34,764 bases of DNA from Melioribacteraceae bacterium (GTDB lineage: Bacteria > Bacteroidota > Ignavibacteria > Ignavibacteriales > Melioribacteraceae): positions 1 through 34,764 of the forward strand of contig JANQIV010000235.1 in assembly GCA_028282005.1 (NCBI GenBank), given 5' to 3'. A program made the translations under genes and the position numbers. This document shows positions 21,948 to 30,035 of this stretch, one piece after another (within the stretch, counting starts at the first letter, position 1; each line of letters begins with the position of its first letter). Below the pieces are notes generated by a model. That model ran no database searches. It saw only the letters and a program-made list of their open reading frames with translations, and had not been told where the DNA came from.

Positions 21948-22259
21948 ATGGTAAATTATAAAGTAGATTTTCAAGAACTTGATTGGCATTCAGTAATTCC
22001 GGGGACAAGGGAAAAATCTATTAGTCAAGGTGGAAAAAAAATTAGATTAGTTGAGTACAGTAAGGAAATGGAATTGCACTGGTGCGAAAAAGGGCATTGC
22101 GGATGTGTTCAGGCCGGAAGCATGAAAATAGAATTTGATAATGAAACTCATATTTATATCCCAGGTGATTATATATTTATCCCGGATGGTGCTGAGCATA
22201 AACACAGAGCTACTCCGTTAACTGATAAAGTAAAAATCATGTTTGTTGAAGATTGTTGA
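21948..22259 (+). CDS. Small cupin protein, second of a tandem pair
   Basis: 103 residues from the ATG at 21948. This start is chosen because AGGAG (21935-21939) stands eight bases upstream. An earlier in-frame ATG at 21930 overlaps the previous stop but has no Shine-Dalgarno sequence. Cupin features: HWCEKGHCGCVQAGSMKIEFDNETHIYIPGDYIFIPDGAEHKHRA, with motif-2 histidines H86 and H88 (approximate) and two cysteines in CEKGHCGC that are unusual for a cupin and could bind metal or be redox active. It differs clearly from the preceding cupin, so the pair is not a recent duplication. The stop codon abuts the convergent stop of the next gene. Confidence 0.75.
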   Translation: MVNYKVDFQELDWHSVIPGTREKSISQGGKKIRLVEYSKEMELHWCEKGHCGCVQAGSMKIEFDNETHIYIPGDYIFIPDGAEHKHRATPLTDKVKIMFVEDC

Positions 22260-22610
22260 TCAATTATAATTAATCTCTTTCAATACATTATTTGTAAGTG
22301 GGTACTCGAAAAATTTTATAGATCTTTTCGATAAAATGTTTTGGTAATCTTCAGGTAGAAATTTAAAAGGAATTGAAGCGATAACTATAAGTTTTAGTCT
22401 TATCGGAATTGAGCTTAACAAAGTATTTAACCTATTTACCGGCATTCGGGTAATATCGATAATAAAATCGAATTCCTCATCGCATAGTTCCAAATAGTCA
22501 ATCAAGTTTGTTATTCCACTGTTGGAAACAAAGTTTACTCCACCACTTAACATCCCTTTGAAGTAATCCTGTACTGATTTATTCTCTGATATTAAAACTA
22601 TGTTTCTCAT
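22260..22610 (-). CDS. Stand-alone receiver-like (CheY-fold) protein, degenerate
   Basis: 116 residues from the ATG at 22610 (a TTG 16 codons upstream is possible but has no ribosome-binding site). The pattern is that of a response-regulator receiver: strand RNIVLISEN, strand DFIIDITRMP with the putative phospho-acceptor D52 followed by the usual MP, strand LKLIVIAS with S79 at the Thr/Ser position, and strand IKFFEYPLT where the invariant lysine before proline is Tyr (Y103). The acidic pair after the first strand is reduced to one Glu. Without the lysine, phosphorylation switching may be lost. No output domain or partner histidine kinase is nearby. The assignment rests on pattern only. Confidence 0.5.
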   Translation of the reverse strand: MRNIVLISENKSVQDYFKGMLSGGVNFVSNSGITNLIDYLELCDEEFDFIIDITRMPVNRLNTLLSSIPIRLKLIVIASIPFKFLPEDYQNILSKRSIKFFEYPLTNNVLKEINYN

Positions 22611-22810
22611 AATATTGACACACTCTTGAATCAAATTCGTTGCATGTTTTATTACCAAAAGTGTACCAATGTGTTATAAATCACTAAATGTTTTTAATTC
22701 AATAACTTAGAGATTTGATAGGATTTACGGTGTGCCTGGATATGTGAACAATTTACCTGGAGTGCAAAAATCATTCGTTAATTATTAAATTATACAATTA
22801 GGAAGATGTA

Positions 22811-22836
22811 AAAAATGCCGGATTACCCGGCATTTT
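22811..22836 (-). terminator. Hairpin terminator overlapping the end of the DUF4287 gene
   Basis: TGCCGG (22816-22821) and CCGGCA (22827-22832) form a stem extended by A/T pairs, with T6 on the minus strand after the hairpin. The TAA stop codon of the DUF4287 gene sits in the loop, so the 5' arm encodes the last residues. A nearly identical hairpin follows the VOC gene at 24725-24750. Confidence 0.8.
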
Positions 22837-23353
22837 CATAGGCCTCTTTTAACCATTTTATTAGTTCATTATCAACTTGTTTTTTATCGGTTATTTGTAC
22901 TCTATGCGTGCACATTGACCCAAATGGGCCGGATGATTCTAATCGTTCAGAAAATTCTTTTTCTTTAAATTTTAGCCCGACATCAATTCTAGATTTTGTT
23001 GATGGCTGAATCAAAGCGAATTGTTTTTTTCTTCTCAAGCTGACATTTGCTTTTTTGGGTGTTATTTCAACATCGTTTCCGAACTTGGAGATTTTTGAGA
23101 TCAGTAAATCATAAATAGGTTTTAAATCTTCCTTACCTTTGTACTGATTAGCAATTAGATCGTCGGAGTCTTGTGACCCAGCATCTGCTTCACGCGCTTT
23201 TAATGAAACAAAGTTGGCAAAACCATGTGTAAAGCCATGTTCTGCCTTTAAGAATTTTATGATTTCACTATGTTTTTCAATTTTATTTTTTTTTACAATC
23301 TTTATCCATTCCTCTAAAGATTTCCCGGTTTTTTCAAGTAGTCCTTTTTCCAT
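22823..23353 (-). CDS. DUF4287/DUF5655 domain protein
   Basis: 176 residues with two recognisable small domains of unknown function. The N-terminal DUF4287 segment (about 1-65) has GKSLEEWIKIVKK and HGFTHGFANFVSLKA. The C-terminal DUF5655 part (about 75-175) has the pattern PKKANVSLRRKKQFALIQPSTKSRIDVGL. Proteins of this kind occur widely next to other small stress or housekeeping genes, with no known biochemical activity. No signal peptide or membrane segment. AGAGGAAA precedes the ATG. It follows the DUF1761 gene by 25 bases and ends in a terminator. Confidence 0.8.
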   Translation of the reverse strand: MEKGLLEKTGKSLEEWIKIVKKNKIEKHSEIIKFLKAEHGFTHGFANFVSLKAREADAGSQDSDDLIANQYKGKEDLKPIYDLLISKISKFGNDVEITPKKANVSLRRKKQFALIQPSTKSRIDVGLKFKEKEFSERLESSGPFGSMCTHRVQITDKKQVDNELIKWLKEAYENAG

Positions 23354-23378
23354 AAATTTTCCTCTTAATTTAAAATAT

Positions 23379-23780
23379 TTAAAATGCTCCCAAAATGATT
23401 CCCATTACAGATAATGAGATTGTGCTGTACCCGGCATTAATAAAAAACAATTTTAGTGATTTCATTTCGAATAAATATTGAATTCCGGTAAAAACTGTTA
23501 CCCAACCGAGTCCGGCAGCAAAACCGGCAAAAAAGCCGAACATAACATCAGCTTCAGGGCCCAAAAACATTGCGAGATTAATTGCAGCTATTAATGATAG
23601 AAGAAATGAAAGTCCGAAAACTTTTGGCATATTTCTTTTACCGAGTAATTCTTCTGTAAAATTGTTTTCTTTCATCCAAATTTTCGCAAATAATGGCCCG
23701 TACCAAATACCTCCAATTACAAATGCTGATAAAGCTGATAAAAAAATTGCGACCCAATTTAAATCACCAAAGTTTACCAT
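23379..23780 (-). CDS. DUF1761 integral membrane protein
   Basis: 133 residues with four membrane segments. The opening NWVAIFLSALSAFVIGGIWYGPLFAK is the family signature (glycine, then WYGPLF at the end of helix 1). The ATG at 23780 is chosen because GGGGAAG lies five bases upstream; the frame stays open 17 codons further but lacks a second good site. Function unknown. It lies between the AraC regulator gene (87-base gap) and the DUF4287 gene (25-base gap), same strand. Confidence 0.8.
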   Translation of the reverse strand: MVNFGDLNWVAIFLSALSAFVIGGIWYGPLFAKIWMKENNFTEELLGKRNMPKVFGLSFLLSLIAAINLAMFLGPEADVMFGFFAGFAAGLGWVTVFTGIQYLFEMKSLKLFFINAGYSTISLSVMGIILGAF

Positions 23781-23867
23781 TGTACTTCCCCGTAATTTGA
23801 TTAAAGATGAGTTGTCTAATTTGAGATGCAATTAAATTTATCGGAGCCAAATTGTATTGTAAAAAAT

Positions 23868-24701
23868 TTACCTCTGCTGGGGAAAAAAATTTGTTCGCTC
23901 GTTGTTCTTTTGTTGTTCGATGTGCTCTTGCGGATTAATCCCACAAAAGTGTTTGAATTCTTTTATAAAATGTGCCTGGTCAAAATAACCACAATCGTTG
24001 CTTATTGATGCCCATGATACTTTTTCTTTGTTTTGAATTTTCGTAAGTATTTCGTTAAAGCGGACAATCCGCTGAAATACCTTCGGTGTTAAGCCAACGT
24101 ACTTTTTGAACAAATGTATAAACTGTTTTTTAGAATAACCCGATTCATCAATCAGTTCGTTTAGTTTATTGTTTTCAAAAGTTGGGTCGTCTTTTATTTT
24201 GTTAACTGCGGTAAAAATAAAATCTTCTGGCTTTTTAGATTCGTCGTATTGTGAATTGAGCCAGTCAATTCCTGCAGTAAACTTTTCGTGTGGTGAACTA
24301 TCTTGCAATAATGTATTTCTTAATTCTGTTATTGATTTTCCAAAATAGTTTTCTGCATCTTCAATTGAATTTGTTATTTCGTTTATCGGCAAATTTAAGA
24401 AAGGAAAAGTTCCGCCTGGTTTGAATCTGACCACAAACATTTCTGAATCTGGAATAACTGAAATAGTTATGTAATCTCTAATAACACCTGAAAGCCATGT
24501 CCCGGTAAATTTTCTTTTCTTTTCAAATGTGTCATTATCCAAGACATATCTTTCGATATTATCCAACTCCATCACAATATTTATACTGCCGTCAGGAACA
24601 ATTTTCTCGAAAGCATGGCCAGGATCGTATCCTTTAAAATACACCATGTTATCAATAAATTGATCAAAAGGAGGTTCGGGATTATAAATTTCGAATATCA
24701 T
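23868..24701 (-). CDS. AraC-family transcriptional regulator
   Basis: 277 residues. The N-terminal half is a ligand-sensing beta domain of the kind found in Bacteroidota AraC proteins (VPDGSINIVMELDN, then FVVRFKPGGTFPFL, like DUF6597). The C-terminal half is a double helix-turn-helix (about 175-262): KLNELIDESGYSKKQFIHLFKKYVGLTPKVFQRIVRF, then ISNDCGYFDQAHFIKEFKHFCGINPQEH. It probably controls the small-gene cluster around it (VOC protein upstream, DUF1761 and DUF4287 downstream). The target and inducer are not visible. Confidence 0.9.
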   Translation of the reverse strand: MIFEIYNPEPPFDQFIDNMVYFKGYDPGHAFEKIVPDGSINIVMELDNIERYVLDNDTFEKKRKFTGTWLSGVIRDYITISVIPDSEMFVVRFKPGGTFPFLNLPINEITNSIEDAENYFGKSITELRNTLLQDSSPHEKFTAGIDWLNSQYDESKKPEDFIFTAVNKIKDDPTFENNKLNELIDESGYSKKQFIHLFKKYVGLTPKVFQRIVRFNEILTKIQNKEKVSWASISNDCGYFDQAHFIKEFKHFCGINPQEHIEQQKNNERTNFFPQQR

Positions 24702-24724
24702 TTGAAGCCTTCATGTTTGTAAAG

Positions 24725-24750
24725 AAAATGCCGGAGTTACCCGGCATTTT
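24725..24750 (-). terminator. Hairpin terminator after the VOC gene
   Basis: AAAATGCCGG (24725-24734) and CCGGCATTTT (24741-24750) are perfect inverted repeats around a six-base loop, 18 bases beyond the VOC stop. The symmetric A/T tails could make it work in both directions. It is nearly the same sequence as the hairpin at 22811-22836. Confidence 0.8.
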
Positions 24751-24768
24751 GAGATTACATAAATTATT

Positions 24769-25170
24769 TTAATCTTTTTTGGCTGGTGCGCTGAACATCC
24801 ATTGTATTCCAAATTTGTCAGTCAACATTCCGAAATATGAATCCCAAAATTGGTTGCTCGCTGGCATTGTGATGTTTCCGCCCTCTGCAAGCTTATTGAA
24901 TTTTTCGTCAACATCTGTGCTATCATCAAGTCCAACAGAAACAGAAATGTTATTCCCTTTTGGACCTTGCAGGCCATCAGAGCCCATCAAAACCTGATCG
25001 TCTATTTTTAAGGAAACATGCATAATTTTATCTTTCATTTCATCCGGTATTTCCATTGGGCCTTCACCAAATCTGCTTTTCATTACAATTTCGCCTCCAA
25101 AAACACTTTGATAAAGATCAAAAGCTTCTTCACAATTGCCGTCAAAAGTTAAATAGACTTGAATTACCAT
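24769..25170 (-). CDS. VOC-family (PhnB/glyoxalase-like) protein
   Basis: 133 residues of the vicinal-oxygen-chelate fold, PhnB-like branch. It opens with VIQVYLTFDGNCEEAFDLYQSVFGGEI, the usual start of this group, and ends with FGMLTDKFGIQWMFS. Members are small dimeric proteins with unassigned metal-dependent roles; many carry the old label 3-demethylubiquinone methyltransferase without evidence. The start at 25170 is set by AGGAG in AAAGGAGAAGGAA just before the ATG; an upstream extension of 14 codons lacks such a site. It has its own terminator, so it is probably a separate transcript from the AraC gene. Confidence 0.85.
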   Translation of the reverse strand: MVIQVYLTFDGNCEEAFDLYQSVFGGEIVMKSRFGEGPMEIPDEMKDKIMHVSLKIDDQVLMGSDGLQGPKGNNISVSVGLDDSTDVDEKFNKLAEGGNITMPASNQFWDSYFGMLTDKFGIQWMFSAPAKKD

Positions 25171-25381
25171 TTCCTTCTCCTTTAAAATTATGTTATTTGT
25201 AAAAAATACCAATTTTACAAAAGTAAATCACTTTATTAATAAAAAAGAATAAACTTATTTTCCTTAATTTTTGCTGAGATTGATAATAATCTTTTAATAA
25301 TATTAATGGATGTTTTAAACAAATTTTATTATTAAATGATTATTTTTCAAAAATAAATTACAATCAATTCTTGGAACTCAA

Positions 25382-25828
25382 ATGAAAAAACTAGTCCTTA
25401 TCCAATTGACAATTATTTTATTATTCGGTGCTTGTACTTCATTGGTATTGAAGCCAGCTAATTTTGCTTGGCCTGTCGAAGCTGTTTTAGCACCAGACGA
25501 AAATGGTACTGTGCAAGATGAAAGATATTCAGTTTCGTTTAATGTTTCACAGATATTCTTCGAAGAATTTGCTGATGCACCTATAAATCAAGATAAACAA
25601 ATTAGAATAATCAGAAACACAAACGGTTTTTATTTTGTAACATCTAAAGAATTCAAAAATGTTTATGTGTTTGCAGCGGGCGACGCATCATTAAATTTAG
25701 TTAATAAAATTCTCATTTCAGAAAATGGTTTGCAGAATCCAGTAATGAATCAAAGAGCACCTTATATAGAACTGATTGATGGAGAAACAAATTACAATTT
25801 AACAAGCAAAGGAATTACGGGAAAATAA
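25382..25828 (+). CDS. Lipoprotein of unknown function
   Basis: 148 residues with a lipoprotein signal (ILLFGAC, lipidated C18), so periplasmic or outer-membrane anchored. After it comes SLVLKPANFAWPVEAVL and a mainly beta pattern. I recognise no family. The gene ends two bases before the next coiled-coil protein gene, so both are likely one operon and may act together at the envelope. Confidence 0.65.
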   Translation: MKKLVLIQLTIILLFGACTSLVLKPANFAWPVEAVLAPDENGTVQDERYSVSFNVSQIFFEEFADAPINQDKQIRIIRNTNGFYFVTSKEFKNVYVFAAGDASLNLVNKILISENGLQNPVMNQRAPYIELIDGETNYNLTSKGITGK

Positions 25829-25830
25829 TT

Positions 25831-27042
25831 ATGCTGAATTGTAAATCCTTTTCAATTGTTACACTCGTATTTTTAGCCTTAACTAGTTTTTCATATTCAC
25901 AGTCTGATTATGAAAAAACACAAAAATTCAACACAAAGTATAAAGAAATAGAGCAGTCAATTATAGATGCGGAGTCGCTTGCTGATTGTGAAGAATTGGA
26001 AACTGTAATTATCTATTTTAAGAATGAATTTAGTGATGATAAAGAGTTGTTAGATAAAACTCTCTACCCGCTAAAATTTGATGAATCATTTGTAAAACTT
26101 GAAGAACTGCTTGAAACAAGAAAAGGAGATTTTACTCAGATTACTTCTCTGCAGGATAAAATAAATTCTCTTGATAGGCAAAATACAACGCTACTTAATT
26201 TAATCGATGATTTGGAAGCCAGTCAAGTAGAAGATGCAGCTAAAATTGATTCTTTGAATAAACTAACTTCTCAATTAAAGACCAACATTAAAAGAAGAGA
26301 TGAATTAGTTGAAAACATTGTTGACAGTTTACTCAACGACTATCTAAAAGATACTTTTACTCTAAACGATACTGAAAAGATATCACTTAAAAAATATATA
26401 GAATACAATAATTTGTTCTATAATATTGAACAAACAATTACAGATAATATTCGTTTTCTTGAAGCCACAAGATTGCAGACTGACGATTTTGCACAATTAA
26501 AAATTGACTACAAAGAGTTTGAATCAACATGGAATAAAATTGGTCCGAGGCTTGCGGAAATTTATTTAAACAACAAAGACAAAACAGAAAGCATTACTGA
26601 AATTAATGGTAAGTTCTCGGAATTAAACAAAACTCTCGATAATAAAATTTGGACGGCACTTTATAAAACCTTTAAAAGAAAAGATATAGTTCTTCAGCCA
26701 TTTAAAAGTGGGGAAGAGTTTACAACAAGTACATTAGTTTTTATAGAAGACGAAATGAAAAATAAAAGTATACGCCGATTAAGTGATTTGAAAGAAAACT
26801 ATGAGACATTTGTTGACAGTCTTTGGTTCAGCGAATTCAAAGCTAATTGGGTGCCGTTTTTAATTGAAAACAAAATGTTTACCGTTGAGCAAAAAGATAC
26901 TATTGAAACTCAATTTGCAAATTGGAATGAAGCTCTTATAGAAGAAGAGACAGAACCTAATTATTGGAATTATTTAATTGTTGCGGTAGTAATTATTGTA
27001 ATTGCGATTCTGATGGTATCAATGTTTAAGAAGAAAGATTAA
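25831..27042 (+). CDS. Exported coiled-coil protein with a C-terminal membrane anchor
   Basis: 403 residues. Signal peptide to about residue 23 (FSYSQ), then a long helical region with heptad-like runs (LQDKINSLDRQNTTLLNLIDDLEA and DAAKIDSLNKLTSQLKTNIKRRDELVENI, about 107-170). A C-terminal transmembrane segment (YLIVAVVIIVIAILMVSMF, about 380-398) is followed by KKKD. The topology suggests a periplasmic rod tethered to the inner membrane. No enzyme motif and no family recognised. Second gene of a pair with the lipoprotein gene upstream, closed by a strong terminator. Confidence 0.65.
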   Translation: MLNCKSFSIVTLVFLALTSFSYSQSDYEKTQKFNTKYKEIEQSIIDAESLADCEELETVIIYFKNEFSDDKELLDKTLYPLKFDESFVKLEELLETRKGDFTQITSLQDKINSLDRQNTTLLNLIDDLEASQVEDAAKIDSLNKLTSQLKTNIKRRDELVENIVDSLLNDYLKDTFTLNDTEKISLKKYIEYNNLFYNIEQTITDNIRFLEATRLQTDDFAQLKIDYKEFESTWNKIGPRLAEIYLNNKDKTESITEINGKFSELNKTLDNKIWTALYKTFKRKDIVLQPFKSGEEFTTSTLVFIEDEMKNKSIRRLSDLKENYETFVDSLWFSEFKANWVPFLIENKMFTVEQKDTIETQFANWNEALIEEETEPNYWNYLIVAVVIIVIAILMVSMFKKKD

Positions 27043-27053
27043 TGTGAAGTGAT

Positions 27054-27085
27054 AAAAGGCAACATGAAGTGTTGCCTTTTTTATT
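27054..27085 (+). terminator. Rho-independent terminator
   Basis: An eleven-base-pair perfect stem, AAAAGGCAACA (27054-27064) / TGTTGCCTTTT (27070-27080), with a five-base loop and a T-rich tail. It ends the lipoprotein/coiled-coil operon 12 bases after the stop. Confidence 0.9.
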
Positions 27086-27269
27086 CATGAATCTTTTTAC
27101 TTGAAAATCACCTAATTACCTCATTAAGATAATTCCCATTACAATCAGAATAATCAAATATTAATTTATTATAAAATTTATTTTCTAAATATTGATTTAA
27201 AAATAAATAAAACATAATATCCTTTATTGCTGTTCTAAACTTTTTTCGAAATAATAAAAGGAGGATGTT

Positions 27270-27893
27270 ATGTCAACTTTATTTCAAATTAGACTCAAAA
27301 GTGTTTTGGTAAAAGAAAATGGAAAGATTGAGGAAGATGAGAAAGGAGTAAATGCGTTAGCAGCTACTTTATATTATCCCAAGGAAGGTGTTCCAGCTGT
27401 GTCATCAACTAGAGAATTGAAGTTAGAAGATGATAAAGAATTAAATTATTTTAAGGAACCACCGCAAAAACAATTACTGTTTAAAGAAATTGTTAAAGGT
27501 AATTCAACATTAGAAGTAGAAATTAGCGCAATTGAAAAGGTTACTAAATTTCAAAAAATTATTTGGAAAGTCATGACGGCAGGTGCTACAGCCGCAGTTG
27601 GAGCAGCGGTTGGAGGAATGGCTGCTTTTGTTTCTGGGATTATAAATACTAGCACTGAGTCGTTATTTGAGTTAGCAGAGCCTAATGATAAAATTAGTGT
27701 TATTGGTAGAGGATCAATGCCTATTGATGAAAATACACCGGAAGGAGATTTCGTAGTTCAGTTAAGTGTTCCTAAAGAATTAACTTTATTTCAGAGGAAA
27801 CTTAATGATAGGGGTGAATTCGTTGATGTTAAAATGAAAATTCCTAAAGGATATAGTAATGCAATGGTAGTGTTTGACATAGCTAAATTGTAA
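27270..27893 (+). CDS. Unrecognised protein with a glycine/alanine-rich hydrophobic segment
   Basis: 207 residues, with a strong ribosome-binding site (AAAGGAGG) so surely translated. The N- and C-terminal thirds are beta-like, and a Gly/Ala-rich hydrophobic stretch (TAGATAAVGAAVGGMAAFV, about 103-121) splits them. No signal peptide and no known motif. Such a segment could insert in membranes or pack as a helical hairpin. It stands alone: a terminator precedes it and the next gene is convergent, with 39 bases between the two stops. I cannot assign a function. Confidence 0.6.
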   Translation: MSTLFQIRLKSVLVKENGKIEEDEKGVNALAATLYYPKEGVPAVSSTRELKLEDDKELNYFKEPPQKQLLFKEIVKGNSTLEVEISAIEKVTKFQKIIWKVMTAGATAAVGAAVGGMAAFVSGIINTSTESLFELAEPNDKISVIGRGSMPIDENTPEGDFVVQLSVPKELTLFQRKLNDRGEFVDVKMKIPKGYSNAMVVFDIAKL

Positions 27894-27932
27894 TTGAATT
27901 TACTAAAATTTATCAGAGTGGTATTTTACTAA

Positions 27933-29126
27933 TTAAAAATACCACTCAAGTTCAACTTGTGAATAACTGTCTTTTCTAAATCCGTAAAACAATTCTTCTT
28001 CATCGATGTTTGCGAAACCCCTTATGCGTAGGTTCAATTTGAAACTTTCACCGATTCTTCTGCTGCCTTCAAGGTTTAAAAACATAGATCCGGTTTCGTG
28101 ATTAATTACACTCCCCACAAGCAAATCTGTGCTTTGAACATCATTAAATGCTAAACGCGAACCGATAAAAATATGATTGTCGAATGGATTTGACGGCAGA
28201 TTTTGCTGATCTCTGTCATCAAATAAATATTCAGTAATTACACCGACATCAATTCCTGAGCCGTTGATATCAGGGAAAGTGTATTCAAATCCGCCGGTAA
28301 ACGCGAAAAATCTTTGTGCTCGCGAGTGACGTGTTATCCCTTCAAATTTCCACAGCCATCCGCCTGTTGTGTACTGAATATCGATTCCCGTTTGATTTAT
28401 TAAATCGTAAAAAGGAACAAGTCTTGTAACGCCTTGGCTAAATGCAGGAATAAATCTTGGCTCGCGGCTTGTGCCGACAAAGTGCGAAATTCCAACATCA
28501 AAATCGCCGAAAGTGTTTGTGTAGCGTGCTGCAAAATCTAAATGGTTTTTATCATCTTCAGATTCGTAAAGTTCATTATCTGTATCAATTAATAATGGAA
28601 AACGGAATCTGCCTTCTTCGCCTGCAAAAGTTCTTTCTCTGAAATAGGGAAGAACAAATAAATCGAGTGTCCCCCAATCTTGAATGTAAGCGAAGTTAAT
28701 CATTGGTTGGCCAAGCTTTTGTTCACCGTCAATATCCTCAACAAAATCTGTTTGATTAATTACATCTACCAAATGGGATGACTCCGTAACTCCCCAGAAC
28801 ACTTTACGAATACCAACTCGAATCTCGTAATCGTTGCTGTAATAAAGCCAAAAAAGTTCGCGGATATCAAAGTGCGTTCTTTCTTCGTCATTCAAATCCC
28901 ATCTAAGAAACGGTACAAACAAAAAACTGTGATCTCCATTATCTAATTCATAATAAAGTTCAGGTTTAAAGGAGAAAGATAAGTTGTAAGTCCCAACTTG
29001 TTTATCGTTCAATGGTGATTCTGGAAAGAGGCGAGACTCAGTAGCAATTAGCCCGCTGAGTTCTTGTGCTGATATATTTATCGAAAAAAGGAAAATCAAT
29101 AAAAATAGGAATTTTTTAATCTGCAT
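27933..29126 (-). CDS. Outer-membrane beta-barrel protein of the MMPL operon
   Basis: 397 residues. A signal peptide (to about residue 20, ISAQ) is followed by alternating amphipathic strands with aromatic girdles, and the chain ends in WYF, the terminal aromatic signature of outer-membrane barrels. Landmarks include LFWLYYSNDYEIRVGIRKVFWGVTES, which recalls the DUF1302/DUF1302-like porins that accompany MMPL and LolA-like partners in other bacteria. It follows the LolA-like gene by 80 bases that contain a hairpin. Likely role: outer-membrane exit or receptor for the lipid handled by the permease; this is inferred from position. Confidence 0.7.
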   Translation of the reverse strand: MQIKKFLFLLIFLFSINISAQELSGLIATESRLFPESPLNDKQVGTYNLSFSFKPELYYELDNGDHSFLFVPFLRWDLNDEERTHFDIRELFWLYYSNDYEIRVGIRKVFWGVTESSHLVDVINQTDFVEDIDGEQKLGQPMINFAYIQDWGTLDLFVLPYFRERTFAGEEGRFRFPLLIDTDNELYESEDDKNHLDFAARYTNTFGDFDVGISHFVGTSREPRFIPAFSQGVTRLVPFYDLINQTGIDIQYTTGGWLWKFEGITRHSRAQRFFAFTGGFEYTFPDINGSGIDVGVITEYLFDDRDQQNLPSNPFDNHIFIGSRLAFNDVQSTDLLVGSVINHETGSMFLNLEGSRRIGESFKLNLRIRGFANIDEEELFYGFRKDSYSQVELEWYF

Positions 29127-29156
29127 TTTCTCATACCATAATTTTAAAATATCGTA

Positions 29157-29193
29157 CCTCCGGCAGCATCTGCAATAGTGAATTTGCCGGAGG
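29157..29193 (-). other. Intercistronic hairpin
   Basis: CCTCCGGCA (29157-29165) and TGCCGGAGG (29185-29193) are perfect nine-base inverted repeats with a 19-base loop, between the LolA-like gene and the barrel gene. There is no clear T run on the minus strand, so it is more likely a processing, stability or partial-termination element than a full terminator. Confidence 0.6.
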
Positions 29194-29206
29194 ATTTTCT
29201 ATTAAA

Positions 29207-30007
29207 CTATCTTGCTCTTTTTAGTGAGTTTTTGTCGAAGTCTCTATCGGTTAAGCCGATCTGAAATTTGTAATCTTTGAACAAAAGGTCAGTGCTTTTA
29301 TTTGTTTGGTGATTAACCATTTCAAATTTTGAGGCCCTCCAATATTTGTCTAAGTATTGTTCATAATCATGGTATGTTAATGTTTTTAGCAAGTCGTTTT
29401 TACGATCATAGAAAATTATTTTGTGTGGAATATATTTTACCTGATCATACCAAACAACTTGGCGTGTATATCCTGATTTTTTATCTACTGGATATCTTTC
29501 GACGATATAACAATCGATACCATTAAGTTGTTCCTCTTTTATGAATTTATAAGTATACTTTTCTACTTCCTGAGAAGAAATATCTTCGTAGGCAAATTCA
29601 CTACCCATGAAAGGACCGGATTTGTTATTTGAGGCGATTCTTTTTACTCTTTTGAGGGCTGGTAGGTATAACCATTGGTCATCCGGCCCTTCTTTATGGG
29701 TAAATGATAAAAACGCTGTTCCTTTTACATCTCTAGGCTTATCAAAAATTACTAATGATTTGTCACCGTCACCATCAACTTCAAGAGTTTTGTTTCTCAT
29801 TTCTCTTCGGCTTTCCTGGCCTTGCTTATTTCTTAAAATCATTTCTAATTCTACTACGGAATTATTAAAGCCGGTATCTCTTACATCAACTTCTTTAGCT
29901 ATCTCCAGGCCCCGGGCCTCGTTCGCGGTTTGATCATAAATTTCATTACTGATTATTAACACCGGGATCAATAAAATCAGTGAGAATAAGAATTTTACAT
30001 GTTTCAT
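29207..30007 (-). CDS. LolA-like outer-membrane lipoprotein-sorting protein
   Basis: 266 residues with an N-terminal signal peptide (to about residue 20-25), so periplasmic. Family marks of the LolA-like TP_0789 type: EMILRNKQGQESRREMRNKTLE, KGTAFLSFTHKEGPDDQWLYLPALKRVKRIAS, then SGPFMGSEFAYEDIS, and a late KIIFYDRKNDLLKTLTYHDY strand pair. These proteins have the open barrel of LolA and are usually encoded beside MMPL permeases, probably to carry a lipid across the periplasm. It starts 28 bases after the MMPL stop, same operon. Confidence 0.88.
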   Translation of the reverse strand: MKHVKFLFSLILLIPVLIISNEIYDQTANEARGLEIAKEVDVRDTGFNNSVVELEMILRNKQGQESRREMRNKTLEVDGDGDKSLVIFDKPRDVKGTAFLSFTHKEGPDDQWLYLPALKRVKRIASNNKSGPFMGSEFAYEDISSQEVEKYTYKFIKEEQLNGIDCYIVERYPVDKKSGYTRQVVWYDQVKYIPHKIIFYDRKNDLLKTLTYHDYEQYLDKYWRASKFEMVNHQTNKSTDLLFKDYKFQIGLTDRDFDKNSLKRAR

Positions 30008-30035
30008 TTTATTTCCTTTTTAGTTTTATAATTTC

